In this document: piece after piece, positions 1 through 8,633 of the stretch
Position numbering within the stretch: position 1 is the stretch's first letter
Layout of the letters: every line of letters starts with the position of its first letter
Source of the DNA: JALHUB01 sp963719465
GTDB lineage: Bacteria > Chloroflexota > Dehalococcoidia > DSTF01 > JALHUB01
Assembly (NCBI GenBank): GCA_963719465.1
Contig: OY970386.1
Span: 2,108,001 to 2,172,000 of the forward strand
Direction: 5' to 3'
DNA length: 64,000 nt
Notes under the pieces: model-generated
Databases searched by the model: none
Seen by the model: the letters and a program-made list of their open reading frames with translations, nothing else
What the model was told of the DNA's origin: nothing
Translations under genes and position numbers: made by a program

Positions 1-104
1 TGGTCGGTTGCTTTCGCGCTGCTTGTTTGGCGTTTCGGGGCGGCCCGCCGCAAAGCCCGGGCGTCGCGATTGCGTGAGTGAGTTCGCGTTGACCAGAACC
101 TACT

Positions 105-1361
105 TCAGGACACGTGCTGCTCGATGAGCTGGTGCGCGGCCGCCAGCGCCAGCATGTCGTTCGCTCCATCCTCGATCAGCGCCGAGCGGGCGTCGCGGAA
201 CAGCTTCTCGACCAGGCAGCCCTTCGACAGCCCCAGCCCGCCGAATAGCTGCACGGCGTCGCTCGCGACCTGGAACGCGACCTCCGTGCAGTAGACCTTC
301 GTCGCGATGCCCAGGTACGCCAGCGGCAGCATCGCCGTCGAGTTGTAGGTCAGCACCGCCCGCGAAAGCTGCCGCGCCGACTCCACCTTCACGAACATGT
401 CGAAGAGCTTACGCTGGATGAGCTGGTGCTCGCAGAGAAGCTTGCCGCCCTGCACCCGCTGCTTGCAGTAGGCCATCGCCTCCTCGTAGGCCGCCCGCGC
501 CAGCCCGACGAAGCAGGCGCCGATGGTACCGTTCGCCGTCGCCAGAATAAGGTCGGCGGCGAGGCCGTACATCTCCGGCTGAACCAGCACGTAGTGGTCC
601 GGGATGCGCACGTCGTCGAAGAAGAGCTCGCCCTGGTTGAGAGCGCGCTGCCCCAGCTTGTCGAGCGGCTTACCCCGCGAGACCCCGGGAAGGTCCAGCG
701 GCACCATGGCCACGGCGCTGCCCATCGCCCCCTTCGACCGGTCGACGGCGAAGTGCACCATCGCGTGCGAGGCGATTGTCCCGTTGGAGACCCAGGCCGC
801 CTTCGCGCCGCTGATCAGCCAGTCGTCGCCGTCGCGGCGGCCGCGGGTGTCCAGGGCCGTGCGCTCGTCGTTGATGTCGCCGACGCGGGCGGCCAGCGTG
901 TCGGAGCCGTGCTGCGGCTCGGTGATCGCCCAGCAGCCGATGACCTTCGCCTGCCTGTCCTTGACATAAGGCATGACGATCTCGTCCATCAGCCGCTGGT
1001 TGCCGGTCAGCTGCACGGAAAGCAGGGCGGTGCTGAAAGGCAAGGCCGACGCGCCCAGCGAGACCGCGATGTCGGCAGCGCCCCAGCCCATCTCCTCAGC
1101 GACGATCTGGCCGTCGAGGCCCTTCAAGTCGGCGCCGCCCAGGTCCTCAGGCATTGCCAGCAGGTGGCGCTCGAGCTCGTAGTGCTTGCGATAGACGTCC
1201 CACAGCGGCGAGCCGGCGTCGATGACCGCCTGCGGGTCCGGGAGCCGGTCGAGCTCGAGGCTGGCTGGCCGCGCGATCTCCTCGGCGAAGCGGTGCATCT
1301 CCTGCTTGAGCGATTGCTGCATGTCTGTCAGTTGGGAGTTGAGGTCGAGATAAGGGCTCAC
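105..1361 (-). CDS. Acyl-CoA dehydrogenase family protein
   Basis: 418-aa flavoprotein of the acyl-CoA dehydrogenase superfamily, expected to oxidise an acyl-CoA thioester to the 2,3-enoyl-CoA with FAD. Visible are the N-terminal helical domain, the mid-domain motif CWAITEPQHGSD (about residues 143-154) that lines the flavin, the segment QLFGGLGLSKG, and a C-terminal RDARSALIEDGAND stretch where the usual catalytic Glu region (IYEGT in classical members) sits. Length is a little over the usual 380-390 aa. It is divergent from the 4-hydroxybutyryl-CoA dehydratase gene with about 180 bp between them, so both may serve one acyl-CoA pathway; substrate cannot be read from sequence. Confidence 0.9.
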   Translation of the reverse strand: MSPYLDLNSQLTDMQQSLKQEMHRFAEEIARPASLELDRLPDPQAVIDAGSPLWDVYRKHYELERHLLAMPEDLGGADLKGLDGQIVAEEMGWGAADIAVSLGASALPFSTALLSVQLTGNQRLMDEIVMPYVKDRQAKVIGCWAITEPQHGSDTLAARVGDINDERTALDTRGRRDGDDWLISGAKAAWVSNGTIASHAMVHFAVDRSKGAMGSAVAMVPLDLPGVSRGKPLDKLGQRALNQGELFFDDVRIPDHYVLVQPEMYGLAADLILATANGTIGACFVGLARAAYEEAMAYCKQRVQGGKLLCEHQLIQRKLFDMFVKVESARQLSRAVLTYNSTAMLPLAYLGIATKVYCTEVAFQVASDAVQLFGGLGLSKGCLVEKLFRDARSALIEDGANDMLALAAAHQLIEQHVS

Positions 1362-1538
1362 TTCGTTGCTCCTTCCGCCGGTCGATCGTCTTTCGGAGAT
1401 GAGCGGATGATGGCACAGACGGCGCTGGCGGGCAACGGGCCGTAGCTTGCGACCTTGCCTCCTGCTGCTGCGTCGTACTAGAGTTAAAGTATCGGTATGG
1501 TGTCCTTGAAGCCACTAGCGCTAGGAGGAATAGCCAAA

Positions 1539-2972
1539 ATGGCAATGGTAAGTTCCAGTGAGTACCGGCAACGGATACTGAAGATGCGTCCCAACATCTA
1601 CATCGACGGCGAGGTCGTGGGAAGGGACGACCCACGATTGCAGCTCGGAATAAACGTCATCGCCGAGACGTTCGACGTGGCCGCCGAGCCGGAGCTCGAG
1701 GGCGTGATGACAGCGACTTCTCACCTCACCGGCGAGAAGATCAACCGGTTCACGAACATCCACCGCAGCGTCGAGGACCTGCTGAACAAGCAGAAGATGA
1801 CGCGTCTTTACTGCCAGCGGACCGGCGGCTGCATCCAGCGCTGCATGGGCATCGACGCCGTGAACGCACTCTCCGTCGTCACCTACGACACGGACCAGAA
1901 GTACGGCACCGAGTACAACAAGCGCTTCATCAACTGGCTGACGAATTTCCAGAAGAATGACCTGGTCGGCAACTGCGCCCAGACCGACGTCAAGGGCGAC
2001 CGCAGCAAGCGCCCGCACGAGCAGGCCGACCCGGACCTCTACCTCCGCGTCGTCGAGAAGAAGTCCGACGGCATAGTGGTGCGCGGCGCGAAGGCGCACA
2101 ACACCTGCGCGCCCTACGTCGACGAGATCATCGCCGTTCCAACCCGCTACCTGGCCCCGGATGAGGGCGACTGGGCGGTCGCCTTCGCCATTCCCGCCGA
2201 CTGGGAGGGCGTCCACCTGTCCTGTCGCATCGCCTCGCCGCGGCCGCGCAAGCGCCTCGACGCGCCGCACGCCCGCTACGGCGACGTGGAGTCGTTCACG
2301 ATCTTCGACGACGTGTTCGTGCCCTGGGAGCGCGTCTTCCTCTGCGGCGAGAGCGAGTTCGGCGGACGGCTGGCTCTGCTCTTCGCCCTCTACCACCGCC
2401 ACAGCTACTGCGGCTGCAAGCCCGCCGTCACCGACATAATGACGGGCGCGACGGCGCTGGCGGCGGAATACAACGGCGTCCCGAACGCTCAGCACGTGAA
2501 GGGCAAGCTGGCGGAGCTCATCTCGGTCGCCGAGCTGGTCTACTCCGCGGGCATCGCGGCCGCGGTGACGAGCAAGGCGGCGCCGTCCGGGACGTACGTG
2601 CCTGACGTGATCTACGCCAACGTAGGGCGGCGTCACGCCGGCCTGCACATCTACGAGGAGCACGAGACGGTCGCGGACATCGGCGGCGGGCTCACGGCCA
2701 CCCTGCCCATGGAGGGCGACTTCTACAACGAGGTGACGGGTCCGCTGCTCGAGAAGTACATCATGCGCAACCCGAAGATCTCCGCTGAGGACCAGCACCG
2801 CCTCTTCCGGCTCATGGGCGACCTCATCTGCTCGGGGGCCGGCGGTGTGGCGCAGATCGCCGGCATTCACGGCGGCGGCTCGCCCGTCATGGAGGAGATC
2901 GCCATCCTCGGCGGCTACGACATTGAGGCGAAGAAGAACCTGGTGAAGCGCCTGGCGGGAATCAAGTACTGA
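1539..2972 (+). CDS. abfD: 4-hydroxybutyryl-CoA dehydratase / vinylacetyl-CoA isomerase (HpaB/AbfD family)
   Basis: 477 aa from an ATG preceded by AGGAGGA (1523-1529); an in-frame ATG at 1497 lacks a good ribosome site. The family uses FAD plus a [4Fe-4S] cluster to dehydrate 4-hydroxybutyryl-CoA to crotonyl-CoA. The four known cluster ligands of the clostridial enzyme (Cys99, Cys103, His292, Cys299) have counterparts here at Cys98, Cys102 (GGCIQRC) and His286, Cys293 (YHRHSYCGC) with the same spacings, which separates it from the non-cluster 4-hydroxyphenylacetate hydroxylases. This is a key enzyme of aminobutyrate fermentation and of the 3-hydroxypropionate/4-hydroxybutyrate carbon cycles; which applies here is unknown. 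A strong terminator follows. Confidence 0.9.
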   Translation: MAMVSSSEYRQRILKMRPNIYIDGEVVGRDDPRLQLGINVIAETFDVAAEPELEGVMTATSHLTGEKINRFTNIHRSVEDLLNKQKMTRLYCQRTGGCIQRCMGIDAVNALSVVTYDTDQKYGTEYNKRFINWLTNFQKNDLVGNCAQTDVKGDRSKRPHEQADPDLYLRVVEKKSDGIVVRGAKAHNTCAPYVDEIIAVPTRYLAPDEGDWAVAFAIPADWEGVHLSCRIASPRPRKRLDAPHARYGDVESFTIFDDVFVPWERVFLCGESEFGGRLALLFALYHRHSYCGCKPAVTDIMTGATALAAEYNGVPNAQHVKGKLAELISVAELVYSAGIAAAVTSKAAPSGTYVPDVIYANVGRRHAGLHIYEEHETVADIGGGLTATLPMEGDFYNEVTGPLLEKYIMRNPKISAEDQHRLFRLMGDLICSGAGGVAQIAGIHGGGSPVMEEIAILGGYDIEAKKNLVKRLAGIKY

Positions 2973-3000
2973 CGCCGCGCAACCGGCAACGACAGTTGAG

Positions 3001-3030
3001 AGAGGCGCTCTTCGCAGGAAGAGCGCCTCT
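3001..3030. terminator. Bidirectional intrinsic terminator between convergent genes
   Basis: Perfect 13-bp stem (AGAGGCGCTCTTC / GAAGAGCGCCTCT) with a GCAG loop, lying 29 bp after the abfD stop and 30 bp from the stop of the convergent exported-protein gene. Confidence 0.8.
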
Positions 3031-3059
3031 TCGTCTAATCCGCCTTGTGTGCGGCAGTG

Positions 3060-4250
3060 CTACCTCGGCCGGCGCCTTCTCACCTGCGAGAAGCATACGA
3101 GCAGAAGGAGGACGCCCCCACCGATTGCGGCAAGGGTAGCCCATGGCAGCGACGTCGAGCCAACCGCCTGGTACGGGGTTGTGGCCGTTTCCGGAGCTTC
3201 CGCCACCCCGCCGACGACTATCGCAGACGAGACCGTCTCAGAAAGGCTTGCCGAGGCTTTACCGGCGTCGGGATCAATCGCTAAGTACAGCGGCAGCACG
3301 TCCGAGCCGTTAGTGATCGATGCTGTGACCGTAACTGTTCCCGTGTTGCTCGCGCCGCAAAGCACATTGCGCGCCTCGATTCCCGCCGCTCCCAGATCCG
3401 TCGTCCAGCCCCACGTTGCCGCCAGAGCAGCCTTCGTAGCGTCGCTCATCTGCCACGTCAAGAGCGAATCGGTCAAGGGCGTCCCATCGGAGTCAAGGAT
3501 CTGCGCCGTCATCACCGTTTCTTGCGGCGTCCCAGGAACCTGTCCCCATTCGGTCTCGTTCTGGGGGTACGGGCAACTGACTGCCCCCGCCTGCACAGCC
3601 CTGGGGATGTTGAGATGGATCTGTGACGGCTCGCCAACAACAGTGAAGTTAAGCACCGTGTTGATCCCGTTCTGGCTTACGGTCACGGTGCCAGGGCCGC
3701 GAGGTGCGTTGTTGGCCAACAGACGGATGGCAACGATGCCATCGCCTGTGCTGGCCCCGTCGTTGTCACAGTCCGCTTCCGCGAAGTCGTAAAGGCCAAG
3801 TGGACCGCAGGTGGCGCTGGCCGTTCCGGTTATCGAGAAGAGGCCCTTGGTGGTGGCAAAACTCACGGGCGAGTCGTTGGTTACGAAGGCGACGATGAAC
3901 AGCATGCCATCCTGCTGATGCATTTGGTTTGCGTCAACATCGATGGGCGTGAAATCGGCCGGTTTCGGGCTGCTCGGGTTCCCTCCGAGCACGCGAACCA
4001 GGTTTCGCATCTGAGACTGTGAATCGAGGGTCTGACAGCCTGAAATGGCCGTCGCGTCGTCGTCGCCCAGAACGCCATCGCCGTTCCAGTCTTTGTCGCG
4101 CGTCATCAGGTAGCAGAGCGTTTGGCTGATGCCCAAGACAGTGCTGGGATTGGCGTGAGCCGGCTGGACTGGCGAGGCGCTCGCGACCGCAACGATTGCA
4201 GCCAGGATTCCAAGGAGAAGGGATCGAACTGCGGGTCGCAGAAGCATCAT
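3060..4250 (-). CDS. Exported, C-terminally anchored protein with dockerin-like segment
   Basis: 396 aa, not assignable to a named family. An N-terminal signal peptide (hydrophobic run about 9-28, then ASPVQPAHA) is followed by a segment with DKDWNGDGVLGDDDA (about residues 53-67), the Ca2+-loop-like spacing seen in dockerin/EF-hand repeats. A central region is rich in Thr, Asp and Asn and looks like a beta-sandwich surface protein. The C terminus is a single transmembrane helix (LPWATLAAIGGGVLLLLV) ending in RRRRPR, a typical surface-anchor tail. It has its own promoter and is probably an extracytoplasmic surface protein. Function unknown. Confidence 0.75.
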   Translation of the reverse strand: MMLLRPAVRSLLLGILAAIVAVASASPVQPAHANPSTVLGISQTLCYLMTRDKDWNGDGVLGDDDATAISGCQTLDSQSQMRNLVRVLGGNPSSPKPADFTPIDVDANQMHQQDGMLFIVAFVTNDSPVSFATTKGLFSITGTASATCGPLGLYDFAEADCDNDGASTGDGIVAIRLLANNAPRGPGTVTVSQNGINTVLNFTVVGEPSQIHLNIPRAVQAGAVSCPYPQNETEWGQVPGTPQETVMTAQILDSDGTPLTDSLLTWQMSDATKAALAATWGWTTDLGAAGIEARNVLCGASNTGTVTVTASITNGSDVLPLYLAIDPDAGKASASLSETVSSAIVVGGVAEAPETATTPYQAVGSTSLPWATLAAIGGGVLLLLVCFSQVRRRRPR

Positions 4251-4310
4251 ACATTCTCCGACGGCGAGGATGATTGTACTCGGAATTAGCGAGAGCTACC
4301 ACCACGGGCA

Positions 4311-4338
4311 AGTATAGCGCTGTCGAATCGTTTGTCAA
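4311..4338 (-). promoter_or_regulatory. Sigma70-type promoter for the exported protein
   Basis: On the minus strand, TTGACA (4338-4333), 16-bp spacer, TATACT (4316-4311), about 60 bp upstream of the start at 4250. Confidence 0.75.
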
Positions 4339-4412
4339 GAGGATTTACGGGCCGCGTGCAGTAAGAAACGACGGTTTTGGGTGAAGGCGTGCGGGCGAGG
4401 AAGGGGCGGAGT

Positions 4413-5249
4413 CTAGCGCGTGAGGATCACGATCGCCACCACCACAACGGCAAGCCCGACGCGGTAGGCGACGAACGGATAGAAGGTGTGCGACCGCAGG
4501 AAGCGCAGCAGGAAGCCTATCGTCACGTAGCCGACGATCGCCGCCAGCACAAAGCCGACAAGGAAGAACCGCAGGTCTTCCATGCCCAGCGTGCCGCGAT
4601 GCGCCTCTTTCAGCGCATCGTAGACGCCCTTCGCCCCGGCGCCCGCGACGATCGGCGCTGACAGGAGAAACGCGAACGTCGCCGCCTGCGCGCGGTCGAG
4701 GTTGGCGAACATCCCCGCCGACATCGTGATCCCTGAGCGCGAGACGCCCGGAATTACGGCGATTGCCTGTGCGATGCCGACGAACAGCGCCTCCTTCGGG
4801 CCGAGCTGCGTCGCCCGCAGCTTCCTGGTGCCGTAGAACTCCGCCAGCACGAGCACGCCGGCGAAGATGACCAGAAAGACCGCGATAGTTATCGGCTGAC
4901 GCAGCTTGTCCTCGATCGTGCTCTCGAAGAAGAAGCCGACGAAGCCGCCGGGAACGGTCGCCAAAGCAATCAACCAGGCGAGGCGCGAATCAGTCGTCAG
5001 GTCCCACTTCCGTGCCCGTATGCTTTCGATCCAGGATCCGACGAGGCCGACGATTGTCGCCCAGAAGAAGATCAGAATGGCCAGCAGCGTTCCCAGGTGC
5101 AGCGAGGCGTCGAACGGCAACCCCAGCCGGCTCTCCGGCAGGTGCATTGCGTTCTCCAGCAGATCGAGGTGGCCCGTGGACGAGATCGGCAGGAACTCCG
5201 TCAGCCCTTGCACTATTCCCAGGATTGCGGCTTTGAGCAGGTCGGGCAT
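4413..5249 (-). CDS. uppP: Undecaprenyl-diphosphatase UppP (BacA)
   Basis: 278-aa polytopic membrane enzyme that dephosphorylates undecaprenyl diphosphate to recycle the lipid carrier for cell-wall and surface polysaccharide synthesis. The two catalytic signature regions are present: QGLTEFLPISSTGH (14-27) and GVSRSG (168-173), with about eight hydrophobic helices between and after them. Length is normal. It lies 18 bp downstream of the Sir2 gene on the same strand, so the two may be cotranscribed. Presence of UppP implies a polyprenyl-linked envelope pathway in this cell. Confidence 0.96.
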   Translation of the reverse strand: MPDLLKAAILGIVQGLTEFLPISSTGHLDLLENAMHLPESRLGLPFDASLHLGTLLAILIFFWATIVGLVGSWIESIRARKWDLTTDSRLAWLIALATVPGGFVGFFFESTIEDKLRQPITIAVFLVIFAGVLVLAEFYGTRKLRATQLGPKEALFVGIAQAIAVIPGVSRSGITMSAGMFANLDRAQAATFAFLLSAPIVAGAGAKGVYDALKEAHRGTLGMEDLRFFLVGFVLAAIVGYVTIGFLLRFLRSHTFYPFVAYRVGLAVVVVAIVILTR

Positions 5250-5267
5250 GACGCCTCCGTCGAAGAG

Positions 5268-6050
5268 CTACTGGCTGGATTGAAGCCGCTGAACCAGGGC
5301 GGGCAGCGCCTCGCCGGCGGGCGCCCGCAGGACGACCTGGCAGAACGGCGAAAGGGGCGTTTCTTCCGGGTTGACTTCGATGAGCATCGCGCCGGCGCGC
5401 ATCGCGATTATCGGAAATTCCGCCGCCGGGTAGACGACCGCCGACGTGCCGACGAGCAGCATGCAGTCGCAGAGATGCGTGTGATTGTAGCAGGAGCCTA
5501 ATGCGTCCGCTGGTATCGGCTCGCCGAACATCACCGTGTCCGTCTTCAAGATGCCACGGCAGCTCGGGCAGAGCGGCGGCACCGGTTCCAGCGGAAACCC
5601 CTTCAGCGAATAGCGCAAGTTGCACTCGATGCAGCGCAGCTTGAGCCGGTTGCCGTGAATCTCCGTAATCGCCGTGCTGCCCGCCTCCTGGTGCAGGTTG
5701 TCGATGTTCTGCGTGATTATGTGGTGCAGGAAGCCGCGTCTTTCCATCTCCGCCATCGCTTTGTGGGCGGCGTTCGGCCTCGCGTCATCGATGGCCTTCA
5801 TGAACTCGGCCAGCTCGTCGCGTTCGGAGAGGCGCTCTTCCCACCAGCCCTTCGGGTCGTCCATGAAGCGCTGGTAGCCGCTCATTGCCGGCTCGCCGAT
5901 CTTCGTCCAGATGCCGCCCTCGCCGCGGAACGGCGGGATGCCGCTCTCGACGGAGATGCCGGCGCCGACGAGCGCGACGATGTAGTTGGAAAGCGCAACG
6001 AGGCGCGCCGCGTCGTTCAGGCTTGCGTCTAGTTCGGAGTCAGTGGACAT
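5268..6050 (-). CDS. NAD-dependent protein deacylase, sirtuin (Sir2) family
   Basis: 260 aa. Removes acyl groups from lysines using NAD+, giving O-acyl-ADP-ribose and nicotinamide. The Rossmann motif GAGIS-ES-GIPPFRG (29-43), the QNID motif (114-117), the catalytic His in IHGN (His132) and a Zn site CIEC...CPSC (Cys140, 143, 161, 164) are all intact, as is the GTSAVVYPAA NAD-binding loop. No signal peptide. Whether it prefers acetyl or succinyl/propionyl groups cannot be settled; the Tyr/Arg pair of class III sirtuins is not obvious. Immediately upstream of uppP. Confidence 0.95.
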   Translation of the reverse strand: MSTDSELDASLNDAARLVALSNYIVALVGAGISVESGIPPFRGEGGIWTKIGEPAMSGYQRFMDDPKGWWEERLSERDELAEFMKAIDDARPNAAHKAMAEMERRGFLHHIITQNIDNLHQEAGSTAITEIHGNRLKLRCIECNLRYSLKGFPLEPVPPLCPSCRGILKTDTVMFGEPIPADALGSCYNHTHLCDCMLLVGTSAVVYPAAEFPIIAMRAGAMLIEVNPEETPLSPFCQVVLRAPAGEALPALVQRLQSSQ

Positions 6051-6167
6051 AAGAGGGCTCCCAAACTCATTCTAACGCTGCTTCGGCCGCTTCTCAAGCA
6101 GGCAGCCTATTCCGTCGTCTTCCCGCCGCAGATGGAGGAATCGATTTGCGCCGTTAATCGCGATCGC

Positions 6168-6926
6168 CTACTTCCAGCCGCTGCGGGCGCCGGCGGTCAT
6201 CGCCAGCGGGCCGACCGGCCAGTTGAAGCCGTAGACCATCGCGTTGTTGATGTCCTCCTCCGACGCGACGCCTTCCTCCAGGATCTTCCGCGCCTCCGCG
6301 ACGGCGGCGTAATAGATGCGGTTGGCGACGAAGCCGTACTTGCCCGGCGCGTCCTTCACCCTGATGGTCATCTTGCCCGCCTTCTGGCCGACCGTCTCCA
6401 GCTTTCGCACCGTCTCCTGCGACGTCTCCGGCCCGTAGATCACCTCGACCAGCTTCATCGCAGGGACGGGACTGAACCAGTGCATGCCGCCGAAGCGCCC
6501 CCTGTGCGAGACGGCGGGACTGAGGTCGGCGAGCGCAAAGCCCGACGTGTTAGTGGCGATTATCGTGTCCGGCCGGACGAGGGCGTCCAGCTCGGCGAGC
6601 ACCTTGCGCTTCAGGTCGAGGTTCTCGGGCACCGCTTCGATGAGGAGATCGACGTCGCGCAGGGCGGCCATGTCGGTCGTGAACGCGATCCGGCCGAGCG
6701 CCGCTTCCATCTCGGCCTCCGTCAGTTTGCCGCGCGCCACGCCCGCGCGCAGCCCGAATCGCCCGTCGACGACCGCCTCCCGCGTCTTGTCGAGCAGCTC
6801 CTGCGTCAGGTCGCGCAGGACGATCCGGTAGCCGGCAACCGCCAGAACCTGGGCGATGCCGCCGCCCATCACGCCGCCGCCCAGCATGCCAACGGTGCTT
6901 ATCTCGTCTGCCATGTCTCCCTCCAA
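6168..6926 (-). CDS. 3-hydroxyacyl-CoA dehydrogenase, NAD-binding, C-terminally short
   Basis: 252 aa; expected to interconvert 3-hydroxyacyl-CoA and 3-oxoacyl-CoA with NAD+. Starts with the dinucleotide motif GMLGGGVMGGGIA, carries EAVPENLDLK and the GGMHWFSPVP segment with the catalytic His, and the Asn of ATNTSGF. The protein stops within the start of the C-terminal dimerisation domain at GPLAMTAGARSGWK, about 30-50 residues earlier than the 280-295 aa norm; the 117 bp up to the Sir2 start do not contain the missing part in another frame that I could recognise. It may therefore be a genuine short variant or a damaged gene. ATG at residue 5 (MADEIST) is an alternative start. Confidence 0.8.
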   Translation of the reverse strand: MEGDMADEISTVGMLGGGVMGGGIAQVLAVAGYRIVLRDLTQELLDKTREAVVDGRFGLRAGVARGKLTEAEMEAALGRIAFTTDMAALRDVDLLIEAVPENLDLKRKVLAELDALVRPDTIIATNTSGFALADLSPAVSHRGRFGGMHWFSPVPAMKLVEVIYGPETSQETVRKLETVGQKAGKMTIRVKDAPGKYGFVANRIYYAAVAEARKILEEGVASEEDINNAMVYGFNWPVGPLAMTAGARSGWK

Positions 6927-6938
6927 TTCTCCTCAGCG

Positions 6939-8246
6939 CTAAGTGCAGATTCGCCTGACGATTTCGAATAGCATCTTGATGCCCAGGGCCAGCTTTTCGA
7001 CCGGAATGCGCTCGTCGTTCCCGTGCATCGTCGCCAGCTCCGCCGGCTCGAGGACGCAGGGAACGAAGCCGTAGGCGGTCACGCCGCGACGCCGGAAAGC
7101 GCGCGAATCGGTGAAGCCGGTGGCAATCGAAGGCACGACGACGGCGTCCGGCAGCGTCTCGCGCGTCACTGTTTCGATCGTCCGGAACAGCTCCGAGTCG
7201 GCGGACGAGATTGGCGTGTGCGACTCCATCATCTGCTGCACCTCGACCTGCGGGTCGTCGATGACAGCCTTCACCTGCTTCGTAAACGCCGCCGGGTCGT
7301 GGCCGGGCAGCAGACGGCAGTCCAGCGACGCCTCCGCGACCGAAGGGATGATGTTCGTCTTCGTGCCCGACTTGAACTCGGTCGTGCTTATCGTGTCGGT
7401 CAGGAGGGCGGCCAGCGTTGGGTTGGCCTCAGCGAGCCGGGCCAGCGCCGCCTCCGATATCTCTCCGTCGAAGACGCCGGCGCCCCGCAGCCGGTCCAGC
7501 GTCACCCGCATCTCGGGCAATAGCGTGATCGGCCGTCGCCAGGACTGGACGGCGCAGAGGGCGCGGACGAGCCGCTCCAGGCAGTTGTCCGCGTGTGGAA
7601 CGGAGCCGTGCCCCGGCGGCCCGTGCGCGACGAGCCGCAACCAGAGCGGGCCCTTCTCGCCGACCGAACAGGAGAAGACGGGGCGTCGCATCCCGAACGT
7701 CTCCGTCGTCCCGTAGCCGCCCTCGTTGATGACGTACTCGACGTCGAACAGCTCCGGGTGGTTCGCGTCCAGCCAGTCGATGCCGCGGATGCCGCCCTGC
7801 TCTTCGTCGGCACAGGCAAGGAAGAGGACGTCGCGCTGAAGCCGCAGCCCCTGGCGCCTCAGGAGGAGCAGCGTCATCAGCTCCATGACGCCCATCGACT
7901 TCATGTCGAGGGCGCCGCGCCCCCAGATGACGCCGTCCTTGATGACGCCGGCGAACGGGTCGACCCGCCAGGACTCACGCTCGGCGGGAACAACGTCGAT
8001 GTGGTTGAGGAGGACGAACGGCCGCTTCGACCCGTCGCCGCGCAGGCGGGCCGCCAAATTCGCGCGCTCCGGTTCGGACGCGTACGTCTCGCTGGCCATG
8101 CCGTCGGCTTGCAGCACGCCCGCGAGGAACTCGGCGCCGGCGCGCTCGTTGCCGGGCGGATTGCTGGTGTCAATGGCGATGTAGCGGCAGAGGAGGTCGG
8201 TCGCCTCCTTCGTCACGCCGTCCCAGTCGATTTCTGCCACCGGCAT
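6939..8246 (-). CDS. M20/M25/M40 family metallopeptidase
   Basis: 435 aa, a cytosolic dinuclear-zinc amidohydrolase of the carboxypeptidase/ArgE/DapE superfamily. Motifs in order: LLNHIDVVPAE (first metal His and catalytic Asp), GRGALDMKSMG (bridging Asp), ACADEEQGG (general base Glu and metal Glu), and the lid dimerisation domain about residues 200-320. It lies 12 bp upstream of the hydroxyacyl-CoA dehydrogenase gene on the same strand, so the pair is probably one transcript. Substrate (dipeptide, N-acyl amino acid or other amide) cannot be decided from sequence. Confidence 0.92.
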   Translation of the reverse strand: MPVAEIDWDGVTKEATDLLCRYIAIDTSNPPGNERAGAEFLAGVLQADGMASETYASEPERANLAARLRGDGSKRPFVLLNHIDVVPAERESWRVDPFAGVIKDGVIWGRGALDMKSMGVMELMTLLLLRRQGLRLQRDVLFLACADEEQGGIRGIDWLDANHPELFDVEYVINEGGYGTTETFGMRRPVFSCSVGEKGPLWLRLVAHGPPGHGSVPHADNCLERLVRALCAVQSWRRPITLLPEMRVTLDRLRGAGVFDGEISEAALARLAEANPTLAALLTDTISTTEFKSGTKTNIIPSVAEASLDCRLLPGHDPAAFTKQVKAVIDDPQVEVQQMMESHTPISSADSELFRTIETVTRETLPDAVVVPSIATGFTDSRAFRRRGVTAYGFVPCVLEPAELATMHGNDERIPVEKLALGIKMLFEIVRRICT

Positions 8247-8361
8247 CTCCTCGCCGTCAACTCGGGCTCTAATCGAATCATACCGCCTTCGCGGCTGGCG
8301 TCAACGCCCATTCAGCGGGTGTCGCTGGTCGTACCGGTCTCCTGAGAAGCGCCGCACACAC

Positions 8362-8391
8362 TTGACAAATGACGCCTAGCCAGGCTATATA
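8362..8391 (+). promoter_or_regulatory. Promoter of the arsenic-type operon
   Basis: TTGACA (8362-8367), 18-bp spacer, TATATA (8386-8391). Lies between the divergent M20 gene and the small Cys/His gene; the -10 overlaps an inverted repeat. Confidence 0.7.
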
Positions 8392-8409
8392 TCTAGTGAG
8401 GCTAGATAT
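8389..8409. promoter_or_regulatory. Putative operator for the PadR regulator
   Basis: Perfect inverted repeat ATATCTAG (8389-8396) / CTAGATAT (8402-8409), 5-nt centre, overlapping the -10 box. A larger flanking pair TTGACA (8362) / TGTCAA (8410-8415) is also symmetric in sequence. Position fits repression by the PadR protein encoded two genes downstream (inference). Confidence 0.6.
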
Positions 8410-8459
8410 TGTCAATGCCGGGCCGTTGAGGTGGCCGGGTCTCGCAAGGGAGGTTCATC

Positions 8460-8621
8460 ATGGAATCGAAGTGCGCGGATTGCGCCTGGCGCAAGCGCTC
8501 GGAGGAGAACCCGAAATCGTTCATGGCGCGCTTGTGGCGCTGGCATACGAAAGTCTGTCCAGCCTGGAAGGCCTACCAGCGGGAGCTGGCGAAGCAGGAT
8601 CAGCCGGCCCAGCAGCAGTAG
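8460..8621 (+). CDS. 53-aa Cys/His protein, putative zinc-binding
   Basis: Small gene with a clear ribosome site (AGGGAGG, 8447-8453) and ATG at 8460. The product starts MESKCADCAWRKRSEE and contains Cys5-x2-Cys8 and His29-x3-Cys33, a possible CCHC metal site, followed by a basic, Gln-rich tail. It is the first gene of the operon and ends 12 bp before padR, so it is transcribed with padR and arsM. Family not recognised; a role in metal(loid) binding or delivery is inference from Cys/His content and context only. Confidence 0.65.
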   Translation: MESKCADCAWRKRSEENPKSFMARLWRWHTKVCPAWKAYQRELAKQDQPAQQQ

Positions 8622-8633
8622 AGGCGGAGGCTC

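Noticed and set aside
426..1445. 339-codon ORF antisense to the acyl-CoA dehydrogenase
   Set aside because: Shadow frame with biased Arg/Ala/Val composition; no start signal.
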